From DATKZH01 sp964475955 (GTDB lineage: Bacteria > Planctomycetota > Planctomycetia > Pirellulales > Thermoguttaceae), in the NCBI GenBank assembly GCA_964475955.1, contig CAYYZY010000029.1, positions 1 through 53,281 on the forward strand: a stretch of DNA of 53,281 bases, given 5' to 3'. The translations under genes were made by a program, and so were the position numbers. Under the pieces are notes generated by a model. The model saw only the letters and a list, made by a program, of their open reading frames with translations. It did no database searches and had not been told where the DNA came from. Shown here one piece after another: positions 8,801 to 16,841 of this stretch. Position 1 is the first letter of the stretch. Each line of letters opens with the position of its first letter.

Positions 8801-9976
8801 GTGCTGCGCGACTTCGCAGCGGCCGGCAACCAGGTGCTCGTGTTCACCTGTCACGAGCACATCGTGAAGCGGTTCAAGTCGTTGCGCGTCCAAGTCGCCG
8901 AGCTGCCCGACAACCGCGGGCAGAGTGCTTCGGTCGCCGCGTCGCAGAAGGCGGCCAAGAAGCGACGCAAGGCGAAGACGCCGCCGAAGCCGGCGGAGCC
9001 CAAGCCCTTGCCAATGCCCGCGCCCGAGACGCCGGCGCGAACGCCGGGACCCGTAGCCGAACGCGCACCCGAGCCCGCGCCGGAACCCGAGCCCGAACCG
9101 ATTCAGGAGTTGGCTACCGAGTCGGCCGCAGAGGACGATTGGGACGTCCAGCCTGCGGAGCCGGCCGAAGAGCGGGCCGACGTGATTTCCGTCGATCGGG
9201 ACACGGTGGAGGAGGTGAAGCCGGTCGTCCGGCCCGACGCCCTGCACCCCGGCCCGGCCGCCTGGCACACCGAGGGGCTCGACCCGCCCGGCGAGTTCGC
9301 TGCCGAAGCGCCTGAGGCGGCAGAAGAGGCAGGGGAGATCGCTTCACCGGAAGACGAGGAGGAGATGGAGCCGGTCGTGCGAGCCGATACGCTCGATTAC
9401 AGCTCGAGTGCGTGGCCTACCGAATCGCTCGACGAACTTCTGCAATTCGTTGCCGAAGAGGCCCGCGAGGCGGAAGACGTCGCTCCGGAGGAAGCCACGG
9501 TGGGGGACGACTTCGACACGGCCGCCTACCACGGCTTCTACGGCGACCAGGGGAGCTACGACGATTACGGGGTCGAGATCGCCAACCACTACGCGGCCAG
9601 CGGCAACGGCAAGCCCGCGTACACCGAACCGACCGAACCGCCACCCGTTCACGACGGCGAGGAAGACGAAGCGGGCAACGAGCCGGAAGACGAAAGCGAA
9701 GACGAAACCGAATATGACGTCGACGTGGACGAGTTGCACGTCGCGCACGAGAACGAAGAGGAAGGCGAAGACGAAGACGAAGAAGATAGCGACGACCCCG
9801 AAGCCTACGAAGACGACGACGAGGTCTACGACGAAGAGGACGAAGCGTACGACGAGGACGAGTACGACGAAGAGTACGGCGAGGAGGAAGAGGACTACTA
9901 CGGCGAGGACGGCCTGGGCTACGACGATGACGACGAGGACGACTACGACGACCGCGACGGAGCCGAGGCCGCGTAG
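5834..9976 (+). CDS. SbcC/YhaN-like coiled-coil ATPase with membrane hairpin and acidic tail
   Basis: 1380 residues, starting at a GTG that overlaps the previous stop. Walker A GPNEAGKTT is at 31-39; the ABC signature region (LSRGGREQLFLALRLALA) and Walker B (LPVVLDDVLVNFD, about residue 970) are at the C-terminal end of the ATPase. Long heptad-rich coiled coils lie between. Two hydrophobic segments near 476-530 (GGLLMALGGVFVASVMMILA and a second) break the coil, as in YhaN-type proteins. Residues from about 1025 form an extension absent from SbcC: a basic Lys/Arg patch, a Pro/Glu stretch, two copies of a roughly 50-residue VVRxDxL...AW unit, then a run dominated by Asp, Glu and Tyr. With its degenerate SbcD-like partner it probably acts in DNA end processing or chromosome organisation near the membrane (inference). 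Confidence 0.85.
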   Translation: MKITGLEVDGFGVWSGLKLDPLSEELNVFFGPNEAGKTTLMQFIRSVLYGFTPERSRYVPPVHGGRPGGAVHVVGPNGRFQVSRHPNEEGGEELFLEAPDGTRQGGHLLKVLLANVDEAIFNNVFAVGLDELHALRALDDTEAASLLYSLSAGLDRVALVDVLEGLESSREQLLRADGRPCRITELYAEREKLRAELGQLDERTHRYLRLTAEREQLEREAARLEEDVNQLRYDARVLEIAAVVGDRWAQRAQLDERLRAMGRFDALPEGAVEQLDAVTASLAKGNARMSQLREAWDQLRAEAGELKPNKALCRLGPRIEALGEQTAWIMTLQSRGSELETEITDLEAQLAAEQSRFGLGKQAGGEAIPTLTSHSLRVLRDPARELRRCRQRKEEAEGQAATASEKARSLADRIDAALTARNETDLAEAMDRVGGLVAQLRRRAHLDQRLDRMDRHQAELEEESRDLLQRQVLPGGLLMALGGVFVASVMMILAGAVGLFASTSVIGAFAWPLALLGLAGLGAAVATKLVLERSNARRLDACQEQLGMLKLQITEARQEHEALDEQLSTGDGSVSARLRAAEEELAELEELVPLDAQRKASEQEAEAAATRARQAEGELKAARRRWQQALHALGLPTRLSPKQVRDLTTRSGSIGELRRRLESRYEEYEARRGELEALTERVRLLAAEAGLPASEDGPTEQVRTLTERLSEEETRLKRRESLRGRARQLRRKRAKCQRAIRRLKYRRQEILRQAGAVDEHGFRERAAEAARALELRRQRDTLAREIDAAIAGHCPEEVVAEQLQGDRLQSLEMRYEQIEKRLRACEAKLQEKFEQRGTLGEQLRALADDRQTAAKQLDLAMVDQRLREAVHRWRVLAVTGRILTTIRTRYEQERQPETLQEASVYLERLTEGRYVRVWTPLDEDVLLVDDAQGSSLPLEILSRGGREQLFLALRLALAACFARRGAALPVVLDDVLVNFDSARAKAAVAVLRDFAAAGNQVLVFTCHEHIVKRFKSLRVQVAELPDNRGQSASVAASQKAAKKRRKAKTPPKPAEPKPLPMPAPETPARTPGPVAERAPEPAPEPEPEPIQELATESAAEDDWDVQPAEPAEERADVISVDRDTVEEVKPVVRPDALHPGPAAWHTEGLDPPGEFAAEAPEAAEEAGEIASPEDEEEMEPVVRADTLDYSSSAWPTESLDELLQFVAEEAREAEDVAPEEATVGDDFDTAAYHGFYGDQGSYDDYGVEIANHYAASGNGKPAYTEPTEPPPVHDGEEDEAGNEPEDESEDETEYDVDVDELHVAHENEEEGEDEDEEDSDDPEAYEDDDEVYDEEDEAYDEDEYDEEYGEEEEDYYGEDGLGYDDDDEDDYDDRDGAEAA

Positions 9977-10283
9977 TGCACGGCCAGAGAATGACTGCCC
10001 GGCTTCCTCCGTAGCCGGCGCACCCCGTGTGGGCTGCTAAGAACCGGTGATTGACCCCAGGGCAGGTCGTGTTCCGTTCTTGTTGCGATGCCGTACGCCG
10101 AAGGCGTTCAGCATCATAGCCCGTGATCGCGAAGAAGCTACCCTGGGCTCAAAGCCTTCCAGTCCCGGAGGGACGACAGTCAATAGCCAGGGGCGCGAGC
10201 CCCTGGGGCAAGGTTCTCGAAGCACGCCAGCCCCGGAGGGGCGACACGAGGCCTCCTGCACGTTCCAAATGACCGTGCGCGAT
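9977..10283. repeat. Gene-free stretch with intergenic repeat units
   Basis: No gene is visible. It holds two related units about 69 bases apart, CAGTCCCGGAGGGACGACAG near 10160-10179 and CAGCCCCGGAGGGGCGACAC near 10229-10248. Between them is a perfect 8-bp hairpin, CCAGGGGC-GCGA-GCCCCTGG, at 10187-10206. The opening GATGCCGTACGCCGAAGGCG at about 10087-10106 resembles a repeat seen in many planctomycete genomes (recalled, not checked). At 10269-10285 is one end of the GTGCGCGAT repeat described at 19021 and 44153. Confidence 0.55.
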
Positions 10284-10784
10284 TCAGGGCGACACACAAG
10301 AAATGAGCCCCGATTCATAAAGCCCGAGGCTCAAGACCCCGTCGGCGAATACGCCCAGCGCCATGGTGCCCACGGCAACGAAACCGATGGCGATCGCGCC
10401 GAGCGCGAGCGGTGCAACCGCCACGGTGCCGCAGGCAAATACGAGTCCGAGACACCCGACTCCCGTCCCGATCACGCCGAACGAAGCGACGCCGACTGAC
10501 AACACACCGCAGGCCACCACCCCGAGCGCCACGATGCCCCGCGCGAACTGGCCGAGCGCGACGATCCCCCGGGCGTGGTCGCCGATCGCGATCACGCCGC
10601 GAGCGCGGCCAGTCTTCTCTCCTTTCTCCGGGTCGGGCCCAAGCGCAATGTCGTAGAGCGGCAGCCCCCACAACGTTCGAGCGGATCGCTTTCGCACGCG
10701 GCGCGGTTGGCAACACGCCCGCAGCGCCGCCACCTCCTCGCGCAGCTCGGCCAACTCCTCGCGCACCGACTCCCGGTCTTCCAC
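10284..10784 (-). CDS. Glycine-pentad repeat protein
   Basis: 166 residues from GTG at 10784, chosen because AAGGAG lies 6 bases upstream. A charged helical start (MEDRESVREELAELREEVAAL) is followed by about 100 residues in which Gly recurs every fifth position for some 20 pentads (VIAIG DHARG IVALG QFARG IVALG...). The pentads are mostly hydrophobic. The pattern differs from the classical pentapeptide-repeat consensus, which has Leu or Phe at the centre; it may form a beta-solenoid or pack in the membrane. It is the third gene of a minus-strand operon behind a membrane protein and a DUF2089-like regulator, starting 11 bases after the previous stop. Function unknown. Confidence 0.7.
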   Translation of the reverse strand: MEDRESVREELAELREEVAALRACCQPRRVRKRSARTLWGLPLYDIALGPDPEKGEKTGRARGVIAIGDHARGIVALGQFARGIVALGVVACGVLSVGVASFGVIGTGVGCLGLVFACGTVAVAPLALGAIAIGFVAVGTMALGVFADGVLSLGLYESGLISCVSP

Positions 10785-10795
10785 GAATGTCTCCT

Positions 10796-12283
10796 TCAGG
10801 AGGGCTTGGAGCTTGCCCGCCGCGCATCGCCGAGATCCATGGCCGACATCCGGCGGAGCTCGATCTCGGCGTACCGGCGGCGGATGACCGGGACCAGGCT
10901 CCCATTGACGACCGCCGCGACTCCGCCCAGAAGCAGGAGGGGATAGTAGACGAGATACGGCTGGCCGAGCCCCAGCGCCGCGAAGCCGGCGATCAAGGCG
11001 ATCGCCCCACCGGTGGCGGCGAGGACCGCGATCGTCAGCACGAATCGTCGCCCAACGCCGACGCCGCCGAGGGTGCCCATCAACGCTCCCAGCAGGCCCA
11101 GCCCCGTGCCGCCCAGGGCCCCAATCCAGATGCCCGTCCGGTTGTCCCACCACGCGCCGGAGTTCGACGGCATATCGGCGGTCGACGAATCCCCACCCGA
11201 TGGTGCGGCGGAGGAGGAAACGGCCGCGACCTGCGGCGCAGCTTCGTACTCCTCGATGCGAAGCGGGCTGAGATGCACGGTGCCGGGACCGGCGAAGACC
11301 ACGTTCACCTCCAGTCGCTTGGGCGGGCCGGTCTTCTCGTTGCTCTGAAACGGGAGTGTCAACGCGCGCCAATCGCGCGAGCCGCCGAGGTTGCGCATGG
11401 GGCCCGACGCGGAAAGCGTACGCGTGAAGAACCGGCTGCCGTCGGCGAACGTGCTCCACAGCTCCAGGTAGCTGCCCGGGGCGACGTCCTCGTGCTTGAC
11501 CCATCCGGCAACCCGGTAGCGGCTCGCCTCGATGCCCGGCTCGTCGATTACGGCGACGGTGACGGTCTTCGGTCCCTCCTCGGCGTGCTCGATCGTCAAC
11601 TGCTCGACCGGCTCCGGGGGCTCCCCCCGATGGAGCTTGCCGGCAAGCAGCTTGCCGGACTCGGCCCGTTCAGCCCAGGAGACCTCTCCTATTTGCTCCG
11701 GCCGGACCACCGGTTGATCCGCGGGCGGCATCACGCCCGGCAGGGGGCTCTCGCCACCGGAGTACTCGACGAGGCGGAGCGGCCCAAGCCGCACACTTCC
11801 ACCCCGGGTGAACACGACGTTCAGTTCGATCTGCCGAGGCACCCCCAATTCCTTCGTGCTGAACAGCGGGAGCACGAAGTCTCGCCAATCGGATTTCCCG
11901 GCAAGGCTTTCAAGCGGCCCCTCCGACGCGAGCGTGCGGCTGAAGGCCATCTCGCCGCAGTCGTAGGTGGTCCACATTTCCAGGCAGCTTCCCGGGGCCA
12001 TGCCCTCGTAGGTCACTTCGCCGACGATTGCATGACAGAGCGTGGTGATTTTGGGATGATCGAGGACGAAGACGTTGACCGTCCTCGGCGCGCCGTCCTG
12101 ATTGTCGATCGTCAGGGCACCGCCCTGCTGTGGTGCGCCGGCCTTCTCGACCTCGTCGGCAAGCGGCTTGCCGGCCTCCTGCAACGCGCCCCACGCAATC
12201 TCTTGCACGACCTTTTCAGCCTCGGCGGTGGTGGCCGAGCACCAGAGGACCACGAGAAGACTAACCACGATCAGGCGTTGCAT
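10796..12283 (-). CDS. Exported membrane protein with duplicated extracytoplasmic domain
   Basis: 495 residues. An N-terminal signal peptide (MQRLIVVSLLVVLWCSATTAEA) precedes two homologous domains at about 25-175 and 195-335. Both share the order TI-(D/E)-(N/H)...PRTVNVFV/PKTVTVAV, PGSCLEMW/PGSYLELW, (S/T)RTL(A/S), DWR and a final LGPLRLVEY/LSPLRIEEY block. After a Ser-rich linker come about three transmembrane segments (about 375-455) and a short charged tail. The domains look beta-rich, like carbohydrate-binding jelly rolls, but I cannot name them. It overlaps the end of the upstream regulator gene by 23 bases and precedes the glycine-pentad gene. Role unknown; the operon suggests a regulated envelope sensor or structural unit. 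Confidence 0.75.
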   Translation of the reverse strand: MQRLIVVSLLVVLWCSATTAEAEKVVQEIAWGALQEAGKPLADEVEKAGAPQQGGALTIDNQDGAPRTVNVFVLDHPKITTLCHAIVGEVTYEGMAPGSCLEMWTTYDCGEMAFSRTLASEGPLESLAGKSDWRDFVLPLFSTKELGVPRQIELNVVFTRGGSVRLGPLRLVEYSGGESPLPGVMPPADQPVVRPEQIGEVSWAERAESGKLLAGKLHRGEPPEPVEQLTIEHAEEGPKTVTVAVIDEPGIEASRYRVAGWVKHEDVAPGSYLELWSTFADGSRFFTRTLSASGPMRNLGGSRDWRALTLPFQSNEKTGPPKRLEVNVVFAGPGTVHLSPLRIEEYEAAPQVAAVSSSAAPSGGDSSTADMPSNSGAWWDNRTGIWIGALGGTGLGLLGALMGTLGGVGVGRRFVLTIAVLAATGGAIALIAGFAALGLGQPYLVYYPLLLLGGVAAVVNGSLVPVIRRRYAEIELRRMSAMDLGDARRASSKPS

Positions 12284-12602
12284 TTTCCCGCTCCAGCTCT
12301 TCGCGATGGGCTTCGATCAGCAGTTTGAGCGTGTGGATATCGATCCGGCCGTCGGCGTATTGGGCGCGCGCCAATCGCTCGAACGGGGAGATCGTCTGGT
12401 GCGTGTCGACGACCTTGATCTTCTCGATGAGCCGATCCAGCCGGAGCCGGACGGTCGGGTAGCTGATCCCGTACGCCTTGGCCACGGCCTTGAGGGAGCC
12501 GGAGGCGAGGAGGAACCGCTTGACGAACGCCAGGTCTTCCTCGCTCAAGAAGTCGATCCAGGTCTTCCTGCCGTCTTGCCGCTCGGTCATCATTCCTTCC
12601 AT
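12261..12602 (-). CDS. DUF2089-like helix-turn-helix protein
   Basis: 113 residues if it starts at ATG 12602; starts at 12593 or 12590 (MTERQDG) are also possible. The core WIDFLSEEDLAFVKRFLLASGSLKAVAKAYGISYPTVRLRLDRLI is the typical DUF2089 arrangement: a helix followed by a sigma-like or MarR-like HTH in which AYGISYPTVRLRLDRL is the recognition part. The C-terminus is an amphipathic helix. Family members stand directly before membrane-protein genes, as here, and probably regulate their own operon (inference). Its end overlaps the membrane protein gene. Confidence 0.8.
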   Translation of the reverse strand: MEGMMTERQDGRKTWIDFLSEEDLAFVKRFLLASGSLKAVAKAYGISYPTVRLRLDRLIEKIKVVDTHQTISPFERLARAQYADGRIDIHTLKLLIEAHREELERENATPDRG

Positions 12603-12708
12603 GCCTCTACTGCTGGAACGCGACATGGAGAACGGAAGCTTATGGCAGGCAAAGCGTTGCGCCGGGCGGACCGGCACGGGCTCTGCACATTCATGAACCT
12701 CAGTATGA

Positions 12709-12736
12709 ATTTTATCATCAATAATTCAAAATTCAA
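12709..12736 (-). promoter_or_regulatory. Promoter of the DUF2089-like operon
   Basis: Minus-strand TTGAAT (12736-12731), a 16-base spacer, and TAAAAT (12714-12709). It lies in an AT-rich island (12700-12755) that stands out from the GC-rich surroundings and separates this operon from the divergent cytidylate kinase gene, so it may serve both directions. Confidence 0.6.
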
Positions 12737-12913
12737 GATTGATTTTGTTTATTGCTGTCCGCAAGCGGCTTCCGCGCGCCGGGCCCGGGAAGACTAGGCG
12801 CTCGATACCCCGATCGATTCAAATGTCGGCGGTCGGCCCCGGCGGCGCGAGAACGCGCGTCCGCGTGCCGGTTCCTCCCGCGAGTTACCCCTTCCCCTGC
12901 GAGCGGAACTCCC

Positions 12914-13561
12914 ATGATCGTCACCATCGACGGACCGGCCGGCGCGGGAAAGAGCACCGTTGCGCGGGGGCTGGCCCAACGCCTGGGGTTTCGTTACCTG
13001 GACACCGGGGCCATGTATCGGGCGGTGGCACTGGCCGGCCTGCGACAAGGCGTGGATTGGGATCGTCCCGGCGAGCTGGCCGAAGTGGCCCGGGGACTCA
13101 GGATTGACGTTGCCGAGGGCCGGGTGCTGGTCAGCGGCGAAGATGTGACCGAGGCCATCAGGACCTCGGAGGTGACGGCCGCGACGCGTCACGCTGCCGA
13201 CGACCTCGCGGTCCGCGAGCAGATGGTCCGGCTCCAGAGATCGGCGGCCGCCGGCCACGACGTGGTGACCGAGGGCCGCGACCAGGGCTCGGTGGCGTTT
13301 CCCGACGCGGCGTGCAAGGTCTTCCTGACGGCCAGCCCCGACGAACGGGCGCGGCGACGCCTTCGCGACCTGGAGGCCCAAGGCGAGACGGCAACGCTGG
13401 GCTGCGTGCTCGACGACATCAACCGGCGCGACCGGCAAGACGCGGGCCGGCCGGTCGGGGCCCTGAAGCGCCCGGCCGGCGCGGTGGAGGTCAACACCGA
13501 CGGCCTGAGCGTGGAGCAGGTGGTCGACCGCCTGGAGTCGATCGTCCGCGATGCGCCGTGA
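12914..13561 (+). CDS. cmk: Cytidylate kinase
   Basis: 215 residues from ATG at 12914. It phosphorylates CMP and dCMP to the diphosphates with ATP in pyrimidine salvage. The P-loop GPAGAGKST is at 7-15, the NMP-binding motif YLDTGAMYRA follows, then VTEGRDQGSVAFPDA and the lid motif DINRRDRQD. Length is typical of Cmk (about 220). The reading frame is open upstream, but the protein family begins at this MIVTIDGPAG. In many bacteria cmk lies beside plsC-type and rpsA genes, exactly the order here (cmk, acyltransferase, rpsA). Confidence 0.95.
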   Translation: MIVTIDGPAGAGKSTVARGLAQRLGFRYLDTGAMYRAVALAGLRQGVDWDRPGELAEVARGLRIDVAEGRVLVSGEDVTEAIRTSEVTAATRHAADDLAVREQMVRLQRSAAAGHDVVTEGRDQGSVAFPDAACKVFLTASPDERARRRLRDLEAQGETATLGCVLDDINRRDRQDAGRPVGALKRPAGAVEVNTDGLSVEQVVDRLESIVRDAP

Positions 13562-13659
13562 GGAAGAAAAGGGGTCGGGGCTCGTTTCGTTGTCGAATCG
13601 CGCGATCGGTCGCAGGAAACGGGAACGACAGCCGACCCGCTTGAGCATCTCGGGAATCC

Positions 13660-14364
13660 ATGGTCATGGGCGAGCGTTCCTTCGCCAGTCGTGCTTGGTA
13701 CGAGGGTCTGAGGCGGGTCGTGTGGCTGTTCTGGGCCGGCGGCTATTGGGTCCGGTACTCGGGCCGAGAAAACATCCCTCCGGAGGGGGCCGTCCTGGTC
13801 GCCCCGAATCACCAAAGCTTCTTCGATCCGCCTCTTGTGGGCGCCGGCTGCCCTCGACGGCTCAATTACCTCGCCCGCAAATCGCTCTTTCGCTTCAGCC
13901 CGTTCGGCTGGTTCATTGATTCGCTCGACGCCATCCCGCTCGACACCGAGGGGATCGGCTTCGCCGGGATGAAGGAGACGCTTCGCCGGCTGCGATGCGG
14001 CGAGATGGTCCTCGTCTTCCCGGAAGGCGGGCGGACGAGGGACGGCGAAGTGGGGCCGTTCCAGCCGGGCTTCACGACGCTGGCCCTGCGCGGCCGGGCA
14101 GCGATCCTGCCGGTGGCGATGGAGGGGGCGTTCGACGCCTGGCCCCGTTGGCGGAAGCTGCCGCGGCCGGGGGTGGTTCACGTCCACTACGCGGAGCCCA
14201 TCGCGGCGGAGGAAGTCCGCAGGTATGGCGAGGAGGCGTTGATCGCCGAGGTGCGGCGGCGCGTGTGCGAAGCCCATGCCATGCTGCGGCGCCGCCGGCC
14301 GTTTGCCCGGCGCCGAGCCCTCGGGCGCATTGGCGGTCCGCCATGCGCCCTGGGGGGGCTCTAG
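13660..14364 (+). CDS. plsC: PlsC-type 1-acyl-glycerol-3-phosphate acyltransferase
   Basis: 234 residues. It transfers a fatty acyl group to lysophosphatidic acid at the inner membrane in phospholipid synthesis. The HX4D catalytic motif is NHQSFFD (His51, Asp56) and the substrate-binding motif is FPEGGRTRDG (Glu122). An N-terminal hydrophobic stretch (RRVVWLFWAGGYW) may anchor it. The C-terminus is Arg-rich and Gly-rich. It lies about 100 bases after cmk and before rpsA; this gene order is widely conserved. A repeat element begins at its stop codon. The exact acyl acceptor cannot be read from sequence. Confidence 0.9.
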   Translation: MVMGERSFASRAWYEGLRRVVWLFWAGGYWVRYSGRENIPPEGAVLVAPNHQSFFDPPLVGAGCPRRLNYLARKSLFRFSPFGWFIDSLDAIPLDTEGIGFAGMKETLRRLRCGEMVLVFPEGGRTRDGEVGPFQPGFTTLALRGRAAILPVAMEGAFDAWPRWRKLPRPGVVHVHYAEPIAAEEVRRYGEEALIAEVRRRVCEAHAMLRRRRPFARRRALGRIGGPPCALGGL

Positions 14365-14535
14365 CCCACATTTCTCACCACCCGGTGAGACTCAACAACA
14401 CAGCGCCCACAATAACCCGAAGCGCAAGCGAGGCACTGGCTTGCGCTTCGCCTCGCTTGCACTTTGCCTCGCTTGCACTTTGCCTCGCTTGCACTTTGCC
14501 TCGCTTGCACTTTGCCTCGCTTGCACTTCGGGTTG
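14363..14535. repeat. Palindromic repeat, copy 1, with expanded 16-bp tandem core
   Basis: It begins at the plsC stop with a left end (TTTCTCACCACCCGGTGAGA, then CTCAACAACAC and CGCCCAC) shared in inverted form with the right ends of the copies at 25222 and 43815. The core CCCGAAGCGCAAGCGAGG is followed by five tandem copies of GCCTCGCTTGCACTTT (14450-14529, the last one ending TTC), then CGGGTTGGTG. The right outer arm seems lost. The rest of 14536-14667 holds nothing I recognise. Confidence 0.8.
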
Positions 14536-14667
14536 GTGTCGCTGGTGAGGAATCCGGGGCGGGGCTGGTGGTCGCGGCGCGGCCTGCGTGCGAGGAAAAA
14601 CCGGTTCTCAAGTTGCCTTCTCCGCGAAAAACCCGCCCGTCTTTCTGGAAATAAACGCTTGGCGCAA

Positions 14668-14696
14668 TTGTTGCGCCGGCCGGTGTTTGCTATTAT
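14668..14696 (+). promoter_or_regulatory. Probable rpsA promoter
   Basis: TTGTTG (14668-14673), a 17-base spacer and TATTAT (14691-14696) lie about 185 bases upstream of the rpsA start. The long leader could carry control elements, but I see no defined one. Confidence 0.6.
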
Positions 14697-14881
14697 GTCT
14701 AGCTTACCCGTCGATCTATGGGAGGCCCTCTAGGGTGGGGGGCCGGGTTTGCGGGTATCGGCAACTCGTGATGGCTGGAGGCGGCTGGCTTGTCGGAGTC
14801 GTCCGTCAGCGGGCCTCCGACGCGAGCGTCGGCCCTTGTCACCGAGCACGTTCAACAAGCGGATCTCTCAGCAGTCGGACT

Positions 14882-16804
14882 ATGGTCAACCGAAACCTGA
14901 TTCGAGGACTGGATCTTACCGAGGACGAGTGGCAGCAGGAGCTGGAGACGGCTCTCGAAGGAACCCCCGCGGACGAGTGGTACGATGGCGGCGACGACGT
15001 GGCCGTCAACCAGATCGTCGACGGAAAGGTGCTCCGTGTCGAGGGGGACTTCGTCCTGGTCGACGTGGGCTACAAAAGCGAGGGCATGATCCCTCAGAAC
15101 GAATGGGAGGAGGAGGAAGAGCCGCCCGAGCCCGGCCAGTCGGTCCGGGTGCTGATCGAAGACATCGAGGACCTTTCGGCCCTGATCGACGATTCCCGGG
15201 GGATGATCGTTCTCAGCAAGCGCAAGGCTGCGAAGATTGAGAACTGGATTCGGGTGATGGAGAAGGTGCGGGAGGAGGACGTCGTCACGGGGGTCGTGAC
15301 GCGCAAGATCAAGGGCGGGCTTCTGGTCGACATCGGCGTGAACGTCTTCCTGCCGGCCAGCCAGGTCGACATCCGCCGGCCCGCCGACATCGGCGACTAC
15401 ATCGGCCGGACCATCCAGTGCATCGTGCTGAAGATCGACGAATCGCGCCGCAACATCGTGGTGAGCCGCCGGGCATTGATCGAGGCGGAGCGTGCGGAGA
15501 AGAAGGCCCAACTGCTCAGTGAGCTGAAGGAGAACCAGCTTCGCCGCGGCGTGGTGAAGAACATCGCCGAGTTCGGCGCCTTCGTCGACCTGGGTGGGAT
15601 CGACGGGCTGTTGCACATCACCGACATGAGCTGGGGTCGGATCAATCATCCGTCGGAGATGGTTTCCATCGACGAGGAACTCGAGGTCGTGATCCTCCAC
15701 ATCGACCACGAGAAGGAGAAGATCGCCCTGGGCCTCAAGCAGAAGACGCCCAGCCCCTGGGAAACCGTGGCGGAGAAGTACCCGGTCGGCTCGCACGTGC
15801 GGGGCGTCGTGGTCAACGTGATGAGCTACGGGGCCTTCGTCAAACTGGAGGAGGGGATCGAGGGCCTGGTCCACATCAGCGAGATGTCGTGGACCAAGCG
15901 GATCAGCCACCCCAGCGAACTGGTGCAGATCGACGACGAGATCACCGTCGAGGTGCTGGGCATCAACAAGGAGAAGCAGGAAATCTCCCTGGGCATGAAG
16001 CAGACCCAGGAGAACCCCTGGGACCGCGTGGCCGACCGCTACCCGCCCGGCTCGGTCGTCCAGGGAACCGTGCGCAACCTGACCAACTACGGGGCGTTCA
16101 TCGAGATCGAGGAGGGGATCGACGGGCTGCTGCACGTCAGCGACATGTCGTGGACGCGCAAGATCAGCCATCCGAGCGAGGTCGTCGAGAAGGGGCAGCA
16201 GGTCGAGTGCATGGTCCTCTCCGTGGACCAGAACCGCCGCCGCATCGCCTTGGGACTGAAGCAGCGCACCGAAGACCCGTGGGCGCGCGACATTCCGAAC
16301 AAGTACGAAGCGGGCCAGCTCGTCACGGGCAAAGTGACCAAGATCACGAACTTCGGCGTGTTCGTGGGCCTGGAAAACGGGCTGGAGGGGTTGTTGCACA
16401 TCTCGGAGTTGGCCGATCACAAGGTGGAGAACCCCGAGGAGATCGTCCAGGTCGGGGAAGAGATCCAGGTCAAGATCCTGCGCGTCGACGCCGACGAGCG
16501 GAAGATCGGCCTGTCGCGCAAGCGGGTCGAGTGGGCCGAAGAGGCCGAGGCCGCCGGAAAAGCCCCCGCAGACGAAGCGTCGGGCGCGCCGGCCGGCAGC
16601 ACCCACCCCGCCGAGCTCAAAGGCGGCGTGGGCGACAGCAGCGGCCCGCTGATCCAGCCCGTCTCGTCGGAGCCCAAAAAGCCAAAGGACAAGTCGGAGT
16701 CGGAGCCGGCTGAGAATCCGCCGGAGGGCGAATCGGCAGAAGCGGAACAACCGCCTGCCGAATCCGAACAATCGGCGGAACCGGAAGGCGAGAAGGGCGA
16801 GTAG
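14882..16804 (+). CDS. rpsA: 30S ribosomal protein S1
   Basis: 640 residues from ATG at 14882. S1 binds mRNA and promotes translation initiation on the 30S subunit. Six S1/OB-fold repeats are visible (for example GVVKNIAEFGAFVDLGGIDG, GVVVNVMSYGAFVKLEEGIE, GTVRNLTNYGAFIEIEEGID, GKVTKITNFGVFVGLENGLE); the first two are more divergent, as in other S1 proteins. A C-terminal tail of about 90 residues is rich in Ala, Glu, Pro and Ser. No Shine-Dalgarno sequence precedes the ATG, which is also true of rpsA in other bacteria, where S1 regulates its own translation. A terminator follows. Confidence 0.95.
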   Translation: MVNRNLIRGLDLTEDEWQQELETALEGTPADEWYDGGDDVAVNQIVDGKVLRVEGDFVLVDVGYKSEGMIPQNEWEEEEEPPEPGQSVRVLIEDIEDLSALIDDSRGMIVLSKRKAAKIENWIRVMEKVREEDVVTGVVTRKIKGGLLVDIGVNVFLPASQVDIRRPADIGDYIGRTIQCIVLKIDESRRNIVVSRRALIEAERAEKKAQLLSELKENQLRRGVVKNIAEFGAFVDLGGIDGLLHITDMSWGRINHPSEMVSIDEELEVVILHIDHEKEKIALGLKQKTPSPWETVAEKYPVGSHVRGVVVNVMSYGAFVKLEEGIEGLVHISEMSWTKRISHPSELVQIDDEITVEVLGINKEKQEISLGMKQTQENPWDRVADRYPPGSVVQGTVRNLTNYGAFIEIEEGIDGLLHVSDMSWTRKISHPSEVVEKGQQVECMVLSVDQNRRRIALGLKQRTEDPWARDIPNKYEAGQLVTGKVTKITNFGVFVGLENGLEGLLHISELADHKVENPEEIVQVGEEIQVKILRVDADERKIGLSRKRVEWAEEAEAAGKAPADEASGAPAGSTHPAELKGGVGDSSGPLIQPVSSEPKKPKDKSESEPAENPPEGESAEAEQPPAESEQSAEPEGEKGE

Positions 16805-16841
16805 GCCGGTCTTCCGCACACCGCAACAGGCTCGATGCACA

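Noticed and set aside
10284..11504. A single 406-residue minus-strand protein
   Set aside because: Its N-terminal two thirds is an out-of-frame reading of the membrane-protein gene at 10796-12283; the ribosome-binding site points to a GTG start at 10784.
14450..14529. Possible CRISPR array
   Set aside because: The 16-bp units are directly adjacent with no spacers between them, so it is a tandem repeat in a palindromic element.
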